Counted from the first letter of the stretch, positions 39,477 through 48,977 are shown. The stretch is 64,000 nucleotides of DNA from Cupriavidus sp. U2 (GCF_009663685.2 NZ_RCOG02000022.1:124558-188557); one strand, 5' to 3'. Notes: generated from the sequence alone by a model not told the origin. Program-made: numbers and translations.

Positions 39477-42400
39477 ATGCCAGCAGCAGCTGCAGCCGCA
39501 GTCGCCACCGCCATTCTGGCCGCTGGTTCTAGCGTCGCAGTGGCAACCGCTGTGGGGATGCTTGTCTACGCGGTCACGGCGTTTGCGATCTCGTTCGCCA
39601 TCGGCTCCATCATGGGAGCCATCTTCAAGCCGAAGTCGAACAACGGCTTTGCCGCCGAGGCGCAAGGGCGGGCGCAGGTTGTGCGTTCCAATGTCCAGCC
39701 GCGCAACCTGATCTACGGGCGCGCCATGACCTCCGGCCCGCTGGTATTCGCTGAGAGCACTGACGGAAACGGCAAGAGAAACCAGTTCATGCACCTGGTG
39801 ATCGCGCTGGCCGATCACGAGTGCGATGCGGTCGAGGAGGTGTTCATCGGGGAGTCTCCAGTCGGCCCACTCGACGCGAATGGGTATGCGCTGGCCGCGC
39901 CATACAAGAAGATCAAGATGGTGAACCGGCGGTTCTCCGCCGCCCCTTCCGGGCAGACCCTTGTGCTCGCGCCAGGCGAGGCGATCCATCGCATCATCTC
40001 GATTACGTCGTCCGGATTGGGGGAAAACTTCGGCGGAGGGCTGAATTACTCGTTTACGCCGGATTCCATGTCGGTGACGGTGACGGACATCGAGGCGAAC
40101 ACGACATTGGTGACGATGGAGTACGAGGCCGAGGTAGGAGACGCGCTGGTGCGGGTGAGGGCCCATCTCGGATCGCCCTATCAGGAAGCCGATCCCGTCA
40201 TGGTGTCCGAGATCCCGGGCTGGACGTGGGCGCATCGGCTGCGCGGCGTCTGCTTCATCTACGTCCGCCTCCAGTACGACTCAGACGTGTTTCCCAACGG
40301 TCTGCCCAATATCAAGGCGATGGTGCGGGGCAAGAAGGTGCTGGACCCGCGCACTGGCCAGACTGCCTGGAGCGACAACTGGGCGCTCTGCGTGAACGAT
40401 TACCTGCGAGACGAAAGGGGGTTCGGCTGCGCTGACTCAGACATCGACGCGGCCACCATTAACGCCGCGGCGAATCTCTCCGACGAGTATGTCGAGGTCT
40501 TCCCCCTGCGGTACCACCAGCGCTATCGCTGCAATGGCGTGGTCATGCTCGACAAGTCGCCGCGCGACAACCTCGCGGAGATGGTGACAGCCGGCGGCGC
40601 CACGGTGACCATCACCGGGGGTGTGTTTCGCGTATTCGCGGGTGCCTACGACATCCCGACCGTCACGCTCACGGAAAGCGATCTGCGCGGGCCTGTGAAG
40701 GTTCAGGCACGCACGGCAAGAAAGGACCTGTTCAACCGGGTCAAAGGGACGTTCATCAACCCTTCGAACAACTGGCAGCCGAGCGACTTCCCAGCCGTAG
40801 AGAATGCGCTGTACGCAACGCAGGACGGGGAGGTGATCGACCGCGACATCGAGCTGCCATTCACCACGGATGTTCTCCAGGCCCAGCGTCTGGCGAAGAT
40901 CATCCTGGAGCGATCGCGGCAGGGCATCGTGGTCGACTTCCCGGCCAAGCTGACGGCATTCCCCTTGACGGCCTACAGCACGGTCAAGGTGACGCTGGCG
41001 AAGTTCGGGTGGAGCAACAAGGTCTTCCGCGTCATGTCGTGGAAGATGTCCGAGGACGGCGGGATCGACCTTGTGCTGAACGAGGAAGCCGCTGCGGTCT
41101 ACGACTGGAACTACGGCAACGCCACGGTGATCGATCCAGCGCCCGACACCAACCTGCCGAACCCGTTCCTCGTGGAAGCGCTCGGGGCGCTGGTGCTCGA
41201 CTCTGGCGAAGACCAGCTGGTGCTGAGTGGCAGCGGACAAGTCGTGTCCCGAATTTTGGTGACATGGCCACCGGTGTCCGACGCGCTGGTGGCCGGTACC
41301 GGGCAGATAGAACTCGAGTACCGGAAGATTCAGGCCGAGGCCTGGACTCCCTTGGCACCGGTCAGTTCCGGGACGACTGGCGCGTACATCTCGCCGGTGG
41401 AGGACGGTGAGGTCTACCTGGTCCGTGGGCGCATCGTGTCGGCTATCGGTGTGAGAAGCAGGGAGTGGACCTACTCGGCGCCGCATATGGTCGTGGGGAA
41501 ACTGGCCCCGCCGGCGAACCTTACGGGCTTGTCGCTCGCAGCGATCAACGGCTTTGCCAACCTGACTTGGGACGCGTCCGACGAACTGGATGTGCGGGTT
41601 GGCGGCCAGGCGCGCATCCGCCACACAACCGATACCGTGCAACCTAGTTGGGGAAGCGCCATCGACATCGGTGGGTACATCTCCGGTGCCGCGAATTCCG
41701 CCCAGTTGCCGCTGCTGACCGGCGTGTACTTGGCCAAGTGGATCGATTCGACGGGCCACGAATCGCCGGCAGCGACCTTGGTCATCACCACGGCGCCATC
41801 GCTCGATAGCCTCAATGTGGTTGCGGAGATTGCCGAGCAGCCGACATTCGCAGGCGCGAAGACCAACGTCGTGTTCGACCCAGCGCTGAACGGAATAAAG
41901 CTGATCGGGAGCGGACTGATCGATGACCAGGGGCTCATCGATGCGAGCGGACTCTGGGACACCCAGGGTCTGATCGACAGCCTTGGGCCGATCGATACGG
42001 TCGTCGGCGCCGGCGGTTGGGGGCTGATCGATTCTCTTGGCGGCATCGTCAGCAGCGGCGCCTATCAATTCGCCGGAGCGCTGGACCTTGGTTCTGTCGA
42101 GAAGTCGCGCCTGACGGCCACGATCGACGCGGTGTCGTTCGACATAGGAGACACCATCGATGACCGGTTCGAGTTGATCGATTCATGGCAATCCATCGAC
42201 GGCACCTTGATCAGTGACACCGCCGTCACGCTCTTTGTCCGAACCACCAATGATGACCCGGCCGGTGCACCGACCTGGACGGAATGGCAGCGGTTTTCGG
42301 TGGGGGACTACGAGGCTCGCGCCTTCCAGTGGAAGGTGACGCTGGAGAGCGGGTCACCGACGCACAACATCGTCGTGACCGGGCTCTCGGTGTCCGTTGA

Positions 42401-42638
42401 TATGCCTGACCGGCGGGAATCCGGACGCGACATCGTGTCGACCGCCGGCGCCATGCAGATCACCTACGGAAAGCCGTTCCGCGTCAGCCCCAACCTCGGA
42501 ATCACCGCGCAGAACATGGCCCAAGGGGACTACTTCGTCATCACCGAAAAGCTGCCGTCGGGTTTCAAGATCACCTTCCTCAACTCTGCCAGCACGCCGG
42601 TGTCCCGCAAGTTTGACTGGGATGCCGTCGCATACTAA
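39477..42638 (+). CDS. Tail tip / host specificity protein (lambda J-like)
   Basis: 1053 residues. The N-terminus has a hydrophobic segment (about 1-50: AAVATAILAAGSSVAVATAVGMLVYAVTAFAISF), as in lambda I/J-region proteins. A J-like core (about 60-560; RNLIYGRAMTSGPLVFAES, RLRGVCFIYVRLQYD) is followed by fibronectin-like modules (about 590-790). Residues about 805-850 contain a run of short LID-type repeats before the last receptor-binding region. It forms the central fibre that meets the host receptor. No separate I-like gene is seen; it may be fused here. Confidence 0.9.
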   Translation: MPAAAAAAVATAILAAGSSVAVATAVGMLVYAVTAFAISFAIGSIMGAIFKPKSNNGFAAEAQGRAQVVRSNVQPRNLIYGRAMTSGPLVFAESTDGNGKRNQFMHLVIALADHECDAVEEVFIGESPVGPLDANGYALAAPYKKIKMVNRRFSAAPSGQTLVLAPGEAIHRIISITSSGLGENFGGGLNYSFTPDSMSVTVTDIEANTTLVTMEYEAEVGDALVRVRAHLGSPYQEADPVMVSEIPGWTWAHRLRGVCFIYVRLQYDSDVFPNGLPNIKAMVRGKKVLDPRTGQTAWSDNWALCVNDYLRDERGFGCADSDIDAATINAAANLSDEYVEVFPLRYHQRYRCNGVVMLDKSPRDNLAEMVTAGGATVTITGGVFRVFAGAYDIPTVTLTESDLRGPVKVQARTARKDLFNRVKGTFINPSNNWQPSDFPAVENALYATQDGEVIDRDIELPFTTDVLQAQRLAKIILERSRQGIVVDFPAKLTAFPLTAYSTVKVTLAKFGWSNKVFRVMSWKMSEDGGIDLVLNEEAAAVYDWNYGNATVIDPAPDTNLPNPFLVEALGALVLDSGEDQLVLSGSGQVVSRILVTWPPVSDALVAGTGQIELEYRKIQAEAWTPLAPVSSGTTGAYISPVEDGEVYLVRGRIVSAIGVRSREWTYSAPHMVVGKLAPPANLTGLSLAAINGFANLTWDASDELDVRVGGQARIRHTTDTVQPSWGSAIDIGGYISGAANSAQLPLLTGVYLAKWIDSTGHESPAATLVITTAPSLDSLNVVAEIAEQPTFAGAKTNVVFDPALNGIKLIGSGLIDDQGLIDASGLWDTQGLIDSLGPIDTVVGAGGWGLIDSLGGIVSSGAYQFAGALDLGSVEKSRLTATIDAVSFDIGDTIDDRFELIDSWQSIDGTLISDTAVTLFVRTTNDDPAGAPTWTEWQRFSVGDYEARAFQWKVTLESGSPTHNIVVTGLSVSVDMPDRRESGRDIVSTAGAMQITYGKPFRVSPNLGITAQNMAQGDYFVITEKLPSGFKITFLNSASTPVSRKFDWDAVAY

Positions 42639-42653
42639 TCCGGAGAGAAAAGC

Positions 42654-43328
42654 ATGTCTCAACATGACATGGACGTCGCCAACCAGGCGGGCGCCGCCTT
42701 TCGTGCTGATCTGAATGCCGCGCTTCAGGCTATCGCCTCGCAGCAATCGGGATCGACCCAGCCCCCTGCAACCTTCGCCTACCAGCTATGGGCTGACACC
42801 AGTGCCGGTGTGCTGCGTATGCGCAACGCTGCCAACAATGCCTGGATAACAGTGGGTGTGCTGGGCGTGGCTAACCTCGGCCATATCTTGCCCGGGACGG
42901 TTGCCTATTTTGCCGCCAGTTCCCCACCTGCAGGCTACCTGAAGACAAATGGGGCCGCTGTGTCGCGCTCCACGTATTCCGATCTCTATGCTGCTATCGG
43001 CACACTTTTCGGCGCTGGGGATGGATCGAACACCTTCAACGTGCCTGATCTGCGTGGTGAGTTCTTGCGCGGCTGGGACGACGGACGCGGGCTCGACGTT
43101 GGCCGTGGCCTTGGCACACTCCAGCAGGAAATGGTGGGTCCGCATACCCACAATACTGTGACGGCAGCATCAGGCGTGACGAGCGGCGCAGAGAGTATCG
43201 CGTACATGCCTGGTGACAATAACGGGCGATTCACGGTGATCAGCAATTCCATGCATGGCGTTCAGCCCAACACTGGCACGGAGAACCGGCCACGCAACAT
43301 CGCGCTGCTGGCCTGCATCAAGTACTGA
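42654..43328 (+). CDS. Tail fibre protein with phage collar domain
   Basis: 224 residues. The N-terminal ~75 residues bind the tail. Residues about 75-215 form a tail-collar-like domain: GTVAYFAASSPPAGYLKTNGAAVSRSTYSDLYAAIGTLFG, NTFNVPDLRGEFLRGWDDG, and a late HTHNTV and NRPRNIALLACIKY, the classic ending. It likely forms trimers at the tail tip. Confidence 0.92.
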   Translation: MSQHDMDVANQAGAAFRADLNAALQAIASQQSGSTQPPATFAYQLWADTSAGVLRMRNAANNAWITVGVLGVANLGHILPGTVAYFAASSPPAGYLKTNGAAVSRSTYSDLYAAIGTLFGAGDGSNTFNVPDLRGEFLRGWDDGRGLDVGRGLGTLQQEMVGPHTHNTVTAASGVTSGAESIAYMPGDNNGRFTVISNSMHGVQPNTGTENRPRNIALLACIKY

Positions 43329-43338
43329 GGACACTAGT

Positions 43339-43941
43339 ATGGACATCCACAATTACCACCCCAGCACTGGCCAGCATCTTGGCATCGGCTTCGCGGATGA
43401 GAACCCGCTCGATCCCGAGAACCCCATTGTGCCTGGCTATGCCACGCCGACGGCTCCGCCCGCCGTGCAACAGGGCAGGGTGGCCGTGTATCGCCAGGCA
43501 GATGGCACCCCGCCTCAGAATTGGGGTGACGGTGACTGGACTATCGTGCCGGATTACCGGGCAATTCGGCTGTTTCGCACCTCCGACGGCACGGCGTTCG
43601 ATCTGGGACAGGAATACAACGGCTTGGGCGACCTTCCGCCGTTCCTGACCGACGAGCCGCGCCCGACCGCCGCCCATGTCTGGCTGAACGACGAATGGGC
43701 GCTGGACGAGGCGCTGGAGACGTCGCAGATGATCACGGCAGCCACCGCAAAGCGTGACGCGCTGCTTGCCGAGGCGGACCAGCTGATCGCGCCGCTGATG
43801 GACGGTTTCGTGCTGGACGAGCTGTCGACTGAAGAATCTGCCTTGCTGAAGGCCCTGAGCCAGTACCGGAAGGCGCTGCGGGCCGTGACGGGCCAGGCGG
43901 GCTTTCCGCGCACCATCAACTGGCCGGTGAAACCGGCGTAG
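43339..43941 (+). CDS. Tail fibre assembly protein (chaperone-like)
   Basis: 200 residues from ATG 43339. The end (RDALLAEADQLIAPLMDGFVLDELSTEE ... ALRAVTGQAGFPRTINWPVKP) is the usual helical C-terminus of Tfa-type fibre assembly proteins; the front (HLGIGFADENPLDPENPIVPGYATP) is the strand-rich binding part. It follows the collar fibre gene directly and should fold it. Confidence 0.85.
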   Translation: MDIHNYHPSTGQHLGIGFADENPLDPENPIVPGYATPTAPPAVQQGRVAVYRQADGTPPQNWGDGDWTIVPDYRAIRLFRTSDGTAFDLGQEYNGLGDLPPFLTDEPRPTAAHVWLNDEWALDEALETSQMITAATAKRDALLAEADQLIAPLMDGFVLDELSTEESALLKALSQYRKALRAVTGQAGFPRTINWPVKPA

Positions 43942-43964
43942 ACGCTCGCCGCATTGCTCTCACC

Positions 43965-43989
43965 GGCCGCCATAGAGCGGCCATTTTTA
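43965..43989 (+). terminator. Terminator-like hairpin after the fibre chaperone
   Basis: GGCCGC, 6-nt loop CATAGA, GCGGCC, then ATTTTTATT. It separates the first fibre pair from the collagen-fibre pair. Confidence 0.7.
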
Positions 43990-44000
43990 TTGGTGCCACA

Positions 44001-44321
44001 ATGACGACAGCTTTCAAACGCGGACAGACCTTCGCATATGCCGGGCAAGTTCTGGACGGCGGCAATGTCGCAGACTTCACCGGGTGGTCGATCTCATCTC
44101 AGCTGCGCACCAGCGGCGCCCGGGAGCTGGTGCAGACGCTTGATGCTTCGTTCGTCGACGCGGCAACCGGGGTTGTGTCGCTCAAAGCCACTGCCGCGCA
44201 GACGACCGCATGGCCTGTGGAACTGTTGGTGATGGACATCCGGCTGCAGGACCCCGCCGGGCAGGTCGTCATTTCGGACACCGTGACGATCAACGTGGTG
44301 GAGCGCGTGACCTATGCCTGA
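44001..44321 (+). CDS. Small beta-rich protein preceding the collagen fibre
   Basis: 106 residues: [32 protein letters not shown] ... [17 protein letters not shown]. This is an immunoglobulin-like beta pattern similar to the N-terminal attachment domains of phage baseplate/fibre proteins. It overlaps the fibre gene by eight bases, so it is probably its adaptor. Confidence 0.65.
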   Translation: MTTAFKRGQTFAYAGQVLDGGNVADFTGWSISSQLRTSGARELVQTLDASFVDAATGVVSLKATAAQTTAWPVELLVMDIRLQDPAGQVVISDTVTINVVERVTYA

Positions 44322-46377
44322 TCTGACGCCCTACAACCTGTCGCTGAAGCTGTTCGACGCGGAAAATGTTCAGCTCGACGTGAGTTTCGCGGCCTTCTTC
44401 AAAGGCGATCCGGGAGATGCGGGCTCGGGCGGCGGAGCAGGGGGACAGGGACCAATCGGCCCAACCGGTCCCACGGGCGCGACCGGCGCTACAGGTTCGG
44501 CCGGCCCGACAGGGTCCACTGGCGCAAACGGGGCGACCGGCGCCACAGGTCCCACGGGTGCCACCGGTGCTGCCGGGGCAACTGGGGCAACGGGCGTCGC
44601 CGGCCCAACCGGGGCTACAGGAGCAACAGGGGCAACTGGGGTCAGTGGCCCGACCGGAGCCACAGGGCCAACTGGGGCCACTGGTGGTGATGGCCAGCCT
44701 GGCGCCCAAGGTGCCACGGGACCAGATGGCAATCCCGGCGCCACCGGAGCTACCGGGCCCACTGGGCCGACTGGGCCGACTGGGCCGACGGGCGGCGCAG
44801 GCCCAACTGGACCAACCGGTCCTACGGGGAACCCGGGCGAAGCGGGCGCCACGGGCGCGACGGGGGCGACGGGCCCTACCGGTGCCAACGGCAATGCCGG
44901 GCCCACCGGCGCCACCGGTAACCCTGGCGCGACGGGTCCGACCGGACCGACGGGCGCCACCGGTCCTGACGGCAACAAGGGCGCGAGCGGCGACGCGGCG
45001 CTGGGCTTTGTGTTGCCGAGTCAGATCAATCTGCGGAAGGCGCAGGCGGTCACTGCCAGCACGCTGACGACCACAAACAATGCCGCGCTGACGCGGTTCT
45101 GGCCCGCCATCGAAACGGATCGCTCGGTTGCTCAAGGGGCATCGATCATCACCGGCCCGTACTTCACGTACACCCGCGCCGGGGCGCCGTCCGTGAAGGG
45201 TACGGCGGATTGGGACCATCTGTTCGTCACGTGGAAGAACGTCAGCTACGGGGCAACGAAGACCAGCAACGGCTACTGCGTGGCCTTCCTGTTCGACGGG
45301 GACATGCTGTCGTTCGACGTGCAGGGCATAGGTGGCGGGTCGATCATGTGGCGCGTCGACGATCAGTTCGTGAGCCTGACGCCGACCGCCGTGCCAGGCA
45401 ACGGCGCCGAGAACTATGCCTTCTTGAACTTCGGCTCGCGGGCCCTGCGCCGCGTGGAACTGTGGGGATCGTCGGCGCCGTTCTCCGGGGTCTACACGAA
45501 GCCCACCGACTCGATCGTGCCGGCGCCAATTCGTGGCCCGCGCACACTCTTCATCGGGGATTCGTTCACGGAAGGCGCGGGCGCCAATGGTGGCCTCAAC
45601 GACTATGTGGCCAACTTCGCCACAGCCCTGAACTGGGACGATGTGTGGGGCTCCGGCGTGGGTGGCACCGGGTATCTGGCGGTCAACGGCTCGTCGCAGA
45701 AATACCGCGACCGAATCGCGACAGACGTCATCCCGTTCGCACCGCAGCTGATCTTCATCACCGGTGGGTACAACGATAGTGCCTCAACTGCGGCGGCGAT
45801 CGCGACCGAGGCTCAGGCCTTGGTGACGGCGTTGAAGACCGCGCTGCCGGCGGCCAAGATCGTGATGGTGGCCCCGTACTGGACCGGCGGGCCTGCCACG
45901 ATGAGCAAGCTGATCCTCGACCAGACAGCGGCACTGAAGGGCGTTGCCGATGCGAACGGACTCTACTGGATCAGCCTCACCGAGCTGCCGCTTCGGAATG
46001 GCGTTGCGCCGATGGCCACCACGCTCGGCGCAGCTGCTGCGGCGAATGCGACCTCCCTGACGGTGAGCGGTCGTGTCGGCGTGAATCAGACCTTCAAGTT
46101 CCCCGACGGCACCAAGTTCCAGGTGAAGGCCGTCACGGGCGCCGGTCCGTTCACGGTGACAACAGATGGTCCGATCCAGACTGCGCAAGCGAACGGAGCT
46201 GCCATCACCGAAGTCGGCCCGAGCCTGTGGCAGGGGACCGGCGCGGTCGGCGCCACCTCGGGCTGGGGCAACTCCGACCTGATCGTCAGCAGTGACCACG
46301 TTCACCCGTCGGCCGCAGGTCACACCCTTATGGGCCAGACGCTCGCCACCCGCGCGATCGACGTGCTCCGCTCGTGA
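44314..46377 (+). CDS. Tail fibre: collagen-like stalk fused to SGNH hydrolase
   Basis: 687 residues. A short attachment domain (1-30) is followed by about 60 G-x-y collagen triplets (about 30-230, mostly GPT and GAT), a beta-rich domain (about 235-405) and an SGNH/GDSL hydrolase (about 408-687). Catalytic residues are Ser417 in FIGDSFTEG, Asn487 in GGYND, and Asp661 with His664 in DHVHP. A small beta domain (about 565-640) interrupts the hydrolase. The enzyme would remove acyl groups from surface polysaccharide during adsorption, and the collagen helix would hold it as a trimer. Confidence 0.9.
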   Translation: MPDLTPYNLSLKLFDAENVQLDVSFAAFFKGDPGDAGSGGGAGGQGPIGPTGPTGATGATGSAGPTGSTGANGATGATGPTGATGAAGATGATGVAGPTGATGATGATGVSGPTGATGPTGATGGDGQPGAQGATGPDGNPGATGATGPTGPTGPTGPTGGAGPTGPTGPTGNPGEAGATGATGATGPTGANGNAGPTGATGNPGATGPTGPTGATGPDGNKGASGDAALGFVLPSQINLRKAQAVTASTLTTTNNAALTRFWPAIETDRSVAQGASIITGPYFTYTRAGAPSVKGTADWDHLFVTWKNVSYGATKTSNGYCVAFLFDGDMLSFDVQGIGGGSIMWRVDDQFVSLTPTAVPGNGAENYAFLNFGSRALRRVELWGSSAPFSGVYTKPTDSIVPAPIRGPRTLFIGDSFTEGAGANGGLNDYVANFATALNWDDVWGSGVGGTGYLAVNGSSQKYRDRIATDVIPFAPQLIFITGGYNDSASTAAAIATEAQALVTALKTALPAAKIVMVAPYWTGGPATMSKLILDQTAALKGVADANGLYWISLTELPLRNGVAPMATTLGAAAAANATSLTVSGRVGVNQTFKFPDGTKFQVKAVTGAGPFTVTTDGPIQTAQANGAAITEVGPSLWQGTGAVGATSGWGNSDLIVSSDHVHPSAAGHTLMGQTLATRAIDVLRS

Positions 46378-46398
46378 GCGGCGGGCAACCAACTGCAT

Positions 46399-46420
46399 AG
46401 CCACCTTCGGGTGGCTTTTT
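46399..46420 (+). terminator. Terminator with UUCG loop before lysis genes
   Basis: AGCCACC-TTCG-GGTGGCT followed by TTTT. The tetraloop is exceptionally stable. It ends the fibre transcript or dampens lysis gene expression. Confidence 0.8.
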
Positions 46421-46437
46421 CATTTCTGGAGAGGGCC

Positions 46438-46971
46438 ATGGACAAGCAGACATTCAAGCTGGCCGCCGGCCTGACGCAGGCAATGGCCGATCGCTGGCAC
46501 GCGCCTGTTCTCGCCACGTGGGCGGAATTCGGTATCAACACGCCGACGCGCCAGGCGGCTTGGCTCGCCCAGATCGGGCACGAGTCAGGCGGCTTCATCT
46601 ACACGCGCGAGTTGTGGGGGCCGACGCCGGCGCAGCAGCGGTACGAAGGGCGGGCAGACCTTGGCAACACGCAGCCCGGCGACGGGAAGCGGTACATGGG
46701 CCGTGGCCTGATCCAGGTCACCGGGCGGGCCAACTACCGCGCGTGCGGTGCGGCGCTGGGGGTCGACCTGGAGGCCTCGCCGGAGCTGCTGCAGGGGGAC
46801 GTGCTCGCCGCCAGGTCGGCTGGCTGGTTCTGGCAGCGGAAGAACCTGAACGCGCTGGCCGATGCCGGCGACTTCGTAACCCTCACCCGCCGGATTAACG
46901 GCGGCACCAACGGCCTGGCCGACCGGCAGCAGCGTTGGGAACGCGCCAAGCGCGCACTGGGAGTCGTGTGA
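46438..46971 (+). CDS. Endolysin, GH19 chitinase-like
   Basis: 177 residues from ATG 46438. GH19 features are AAWLAQIGHESGGFIYTREL (catalytic Glu), RYMGRGLIQVTGRANYRACG and TRRINGGTNGLADRQQRWERAK. It cleaves the glycan chains of peptidoglycan. No signal peptide, so it needs a holin, which follows immediately. Confidence 0.92.
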   Translation: MDKQTFKLAAGLTQAMADRWHAPVLATWAEFGINTPTRQAAWLAQIGHESGGFIYTRELWGPTPAQQRYEGRADLGNTQPGDGKRYMGRGLIQVTGRANYRACGAALGVDLEASPELLQGDVLAARSAGWFWQRKNLNALADAGDFVTLTRRINGGTNGLADRQQRWERAKRALGVV

Positions 46972-47204
46972 TGCAGATCGTCGAGAACTGGAACAAGTTG
47001 TGGAAGAGCACCACCGTGCTGCTGTCGGCGCTGCTGGCCATGCTGTCGGCCGCGCAGCTCGTCCTTCCGTCCCTGCAGGCGGTGATGGAGCCGAAGCTGT
47101 TCGCCCAGATCACGCTGGCGCTGGCCGTGCTGATCGGCGCGCTGCGCTACGTCGCCCAGCAGTCCATCAAGCCGGACGAGCAGCCGCCGACTGACCAACC
47201 GTGA
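46971..47204 (+). CDS. Holin-like membrane protein
   Basis: 77 residues from ATG 46971, overlapping the endolysin stop. Two probable membrane helices (TTVLLSALLAMLSAAQLVLP and FAQITLALAVLIGALRYVA) with a polar C-terminus. Size, topology and place fit a class II holin; the family (DUF7940-like) is from memory. Confidence 0.75.
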   Translation: MQIVENWNKLWKSTTVLLSALLAMLSAAQLVLPSLQAVMEPKLFAQITLALAVLIGALRYVAQQSIKPDEQPPTDQP

Positions 47205-47239
47205 TCTGCCACCAGAGCAGCACGAACAACGGAGCCGTG

Positions 47240-47578
47240 ATGGACCTATCTGTGATGACAGTGCCGGGGGGCACGGGCGGGGCGCTGGGCTTCGTGGTGG
47301 CCGCGATCGTGGGGGCGCTGTGGTTCATTCGCGGCGCCTGGCGAAAGGACAGGGTCGAAGGTGTCCAGAGCCAGGCCCACATCGACATCATCGCGCGGCT
47401 TGAGGCGCAGCTCGACCGGGCCAATGAGCGGGTGACGCTGGCCGAGCAGCGGGCCGACCTGGCCTACAAGGAACGCAACGAGGCGCTCCAGGCTATCGGG
47501 AAGCTCGAGGCCAAGATCTCCGCTCTGGAAATGCAGGTGCAGATGATGCGGGAGCGATTCGATGGCAAAGCTACGTGA
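47240..47578 (+). CDS. Membrane-anchored coiled-coil lysis-region protein
   Basis: 112 residues from ATG 47240 with GGAG upstream; a GTG at 47201 is in frame. One N-terminal membrane helix (GGALGFVVAAIVGALWFI) and a long charged coiled coil (HIDIIARLEAQLDRANERVTLAEQRADLAYKE...). Possibly a holin partner or antiholin. No named family. Confidence 0.65.
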   Translation: MDLSVMTVPGGTGGALGFVVAAIVGALWFIRGAWRKDRVEGVQSQAHIDIIARLEAQLDRANERVTLAEQRADLAYKERNEALQAIGKLEAKISALEMQVQMMRERFDGKAT

Positions 47579-47990
47579 TTGGCTGGCGCGGTACCGGGCG
47601 AAGTTCATCCTGGTCGGCCACCGGATGGAAGCGGTGACGGTGCTGATTCTGCTGCTGGGCGGCGGGATGGGCACCGGCTATCTTTTCTGCGTCTGGCAGT
47701 ACCGCGAGCTGATGGCCCAGCAGCGCGACGACCACCAGGCCGAGATCGCTCGGCTGCAGGAAGCCTACACGCAGACGCTGGCGGCGCTGACGCCCAAGGT
47801 CGCTGCCGCAGCCAATGCGTCGGCCCAGGCGGCTGAGGCGTCCGTGGAGGCTGCCAAGTCCGTGAAGCGGGCCGCGCGCCCCGTTCCGCCGCTGGCAGCT
47901 GCGCCGCGCCCGCTCACCGAGGCCGAGCGCCTGGACGTGAACCGCGACATCGAGGCGGCAAACCGGAAGGTGAGGGAGGCCCGAAAGTGA
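47562..47990 (+). CDS. Membrane-anchored periplasmic coiled-coil protein (spanin-like)
   Basis: 142 residues. A basic N-terminus, one membrane helix (VTVLILLLGGGMGTGYLFCV, about 25-44), then a helical region (MAQQRDDHQAEIARLQEAY...) and a Pro/Ala-rich part. The design is that of an inner-membrane spanin, and the next overlapping gene is a small lipoprotein. A classical Rz/Rz1 pair lies 200 bp on, so this would be a second set. Confidence 0.55.
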   Translation: MAKLRDWLARYRAKFILVGHRMEAVTVLILLLGGGMGTGYLFCVWQYRELMAQQRDDHQAEIARLQEAYTQTLAALTPKVAAAANASAQAAEASVEAAKSVKRAARPVPPLAAAPRPLTEAERLDVNRDIEAANRKVREARK

Positions 47991-48175
47991 GATCCATCCT
48001 GCTCTGTCTGGTGCTGGCCGGCTGCGCCGCACCGGAGCCACCGGCCGTGCCGCCGGCGCCGCGCAACTGTCCGATCCTCCCTACCTTGAAGGAGGGGGCA
48101 GGGCGGGCCGAAATGCTCGCCCACATTCGCCTGGTCGCGCACCTCTACGGCCGTTGCGCTGGAGGTGGGCCATGA
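47987..48175 (+). CDS. Small Pro-rich lipoprotein (outer spanin-like)
   Basis: 62 residues from GTG 47987 (overlap GTGA). MRSILLCLVLAGCAAP is a signal peptide with lipobox LAGC; the mature part starts Pro-rich (PEPPAVPPAPRNCP), then a short helix. Typical of outer-membrane spanin subunits. Overlaps the Rz gene start. Confidence 0.65.
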   Translation: MRSILLCLVLAGCAAPEPPAVPPAPRNCPILPTLKEGAGRAEMLAHIRLVAHLYGRCAGGGP

Positions 48176-48573
48176 TCCCGCTCATTGCCGCCCGGGCCGC
48201 GCTGGCCGCCGTACCTTGGCGCGCCATCGGCGCCGGGCTGCTGGCCGTGGCCATCTTCTCCGCCGGCTGGGTGGCCAACGGCTGGCGCAAGGATTCCGAG
48301 ATCGATCGGATGAAGACGGCCAGCGCCCAGGCCGACCTGGCCGGCGCCAACAAGGCGCTCGATGACCTTGGCAAGGCCAGCGCCACGATCCGGACCAAGG
48401 CCGACGAGTTCAACGCCACCCAGACCGAGCTGGGCGCCAAGGTCGATGCCGCCGTGAAGGAATTCCGAAATGCGAAGAAGCCTCTGCCTGTTGGTTGCCG
48501 CCCTGACGATTTCCGGGTGCGCAAGCTGTCCGACGCCGTCGACGCGGCCAAGCAAGCCGCCGCCGCTCGATAG
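48172..48573 (+). CDS. Rz-like inner-membrane spanin
   Basis: 133 residues from ATG 48172. One N-terminal membrane helix (AIGAGLLAVAIFSAGWVANGW) then a periplasmic coiled coil (DLAGANKALDDLGKASATIRTKADEF...). Conserved end VGCRPDDFRVRKLSDAVDAAKQ is like many Rz proteins (GxG/C-x-xxxRL). It spans the periplasm with Rz1 to fuse the membranes in the last step of lysis. Confidence 0.82.
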   Translation: MIPLIAARAALAAVPWRAIGAGLLAVAIFSAGWVANGWRKDSEIDRMKTASAQADLAGANKALDDLGKASATIRTKADEFNATQTELGAKVDAAVKEFRNAKKPLPVGCRPDDFRVRKLSDAVDAAKQAAAAR

Positions 48574-48721
48574 CGCTCTAGCCACGCCATGCCGGATTCC
48601 GGACGCGCCGGCCGCCGCCGACTATGACGCCTGGCAGGAATGGGTGATGGGGGACCTGCTGAAGGCGCTCGGCGAATGCGCGGCGAAGCACCGGAAGACG
48701 GTCGAGGCCTGGCCCCAATAA
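48470..48721 (+). CDS. Rz1-like outer-membrane spanin lipoprotein (overlapping gene)
   Basis: 83 residues. Starts inside the Rz gene in another frame and runs 148 bp beyond it. MRRSLCLLVAALTISGCASC is a lipoprotein signal (ISGC), and the mature part is Pro-rich (PTPSTRPSKPPP) before a helical end with WQEWVMGDLLKALGECAAKH. The overlap is the standard Rz/Rz1 layout. Confidence 0.85.
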   Translation: MRRSLCLLVAALTISGCASCPTPSTRPSKPPPLDSALATPCRIPDAPAAADYDAWQEWVMGDLLKALGECAAKHRKTVEAWPQ

Positions 48722-48749
48722 AAAATGCCACGGCCGCCATGGCCGTGGC
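48721..48749 (-). terminator. Terminator for leftward transcription after the DUF2188 gene
   Basis: 9-bp perfect stem GCCACGGCC / GGCCGTGGC with a 5-nt loop; on the minus strand it is followed by ATTTTTT. It would end transcripts from the minus-strand gene at 48978-49196. The space between (48750-48977) shows no gene. Confidence 0.7.
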
Positions 48750-48977
48750 TGAACGATTTAGGAAGTAGTGCCGGTCTCCCGGCAGGGCAAAGAATGGCAC
48801 AGTGAGCCCCGCCCGCGCATCGCCCGAACGGGTGAAATCTAGCGTTTGAAGCGTTCTGGCGGCACCGCGCCTGGCCGCTTAGCCAACCGGCCTCGTGCGG
48901 TATGGCCTTTCTCTCGACGCGGAGCATGGGCGAGAGCTGATCCAGCGTCGGCGCGGGCGCGCCGCGCGGCATGTCGG

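Noticed and set aside
44370-44978. Repetitive Pro/Val/Ala protein on the minus strand
   Set aside because: Complement of the collagen-like repeat; the repeated pattern arises from the triplet DNA, not from a gene.
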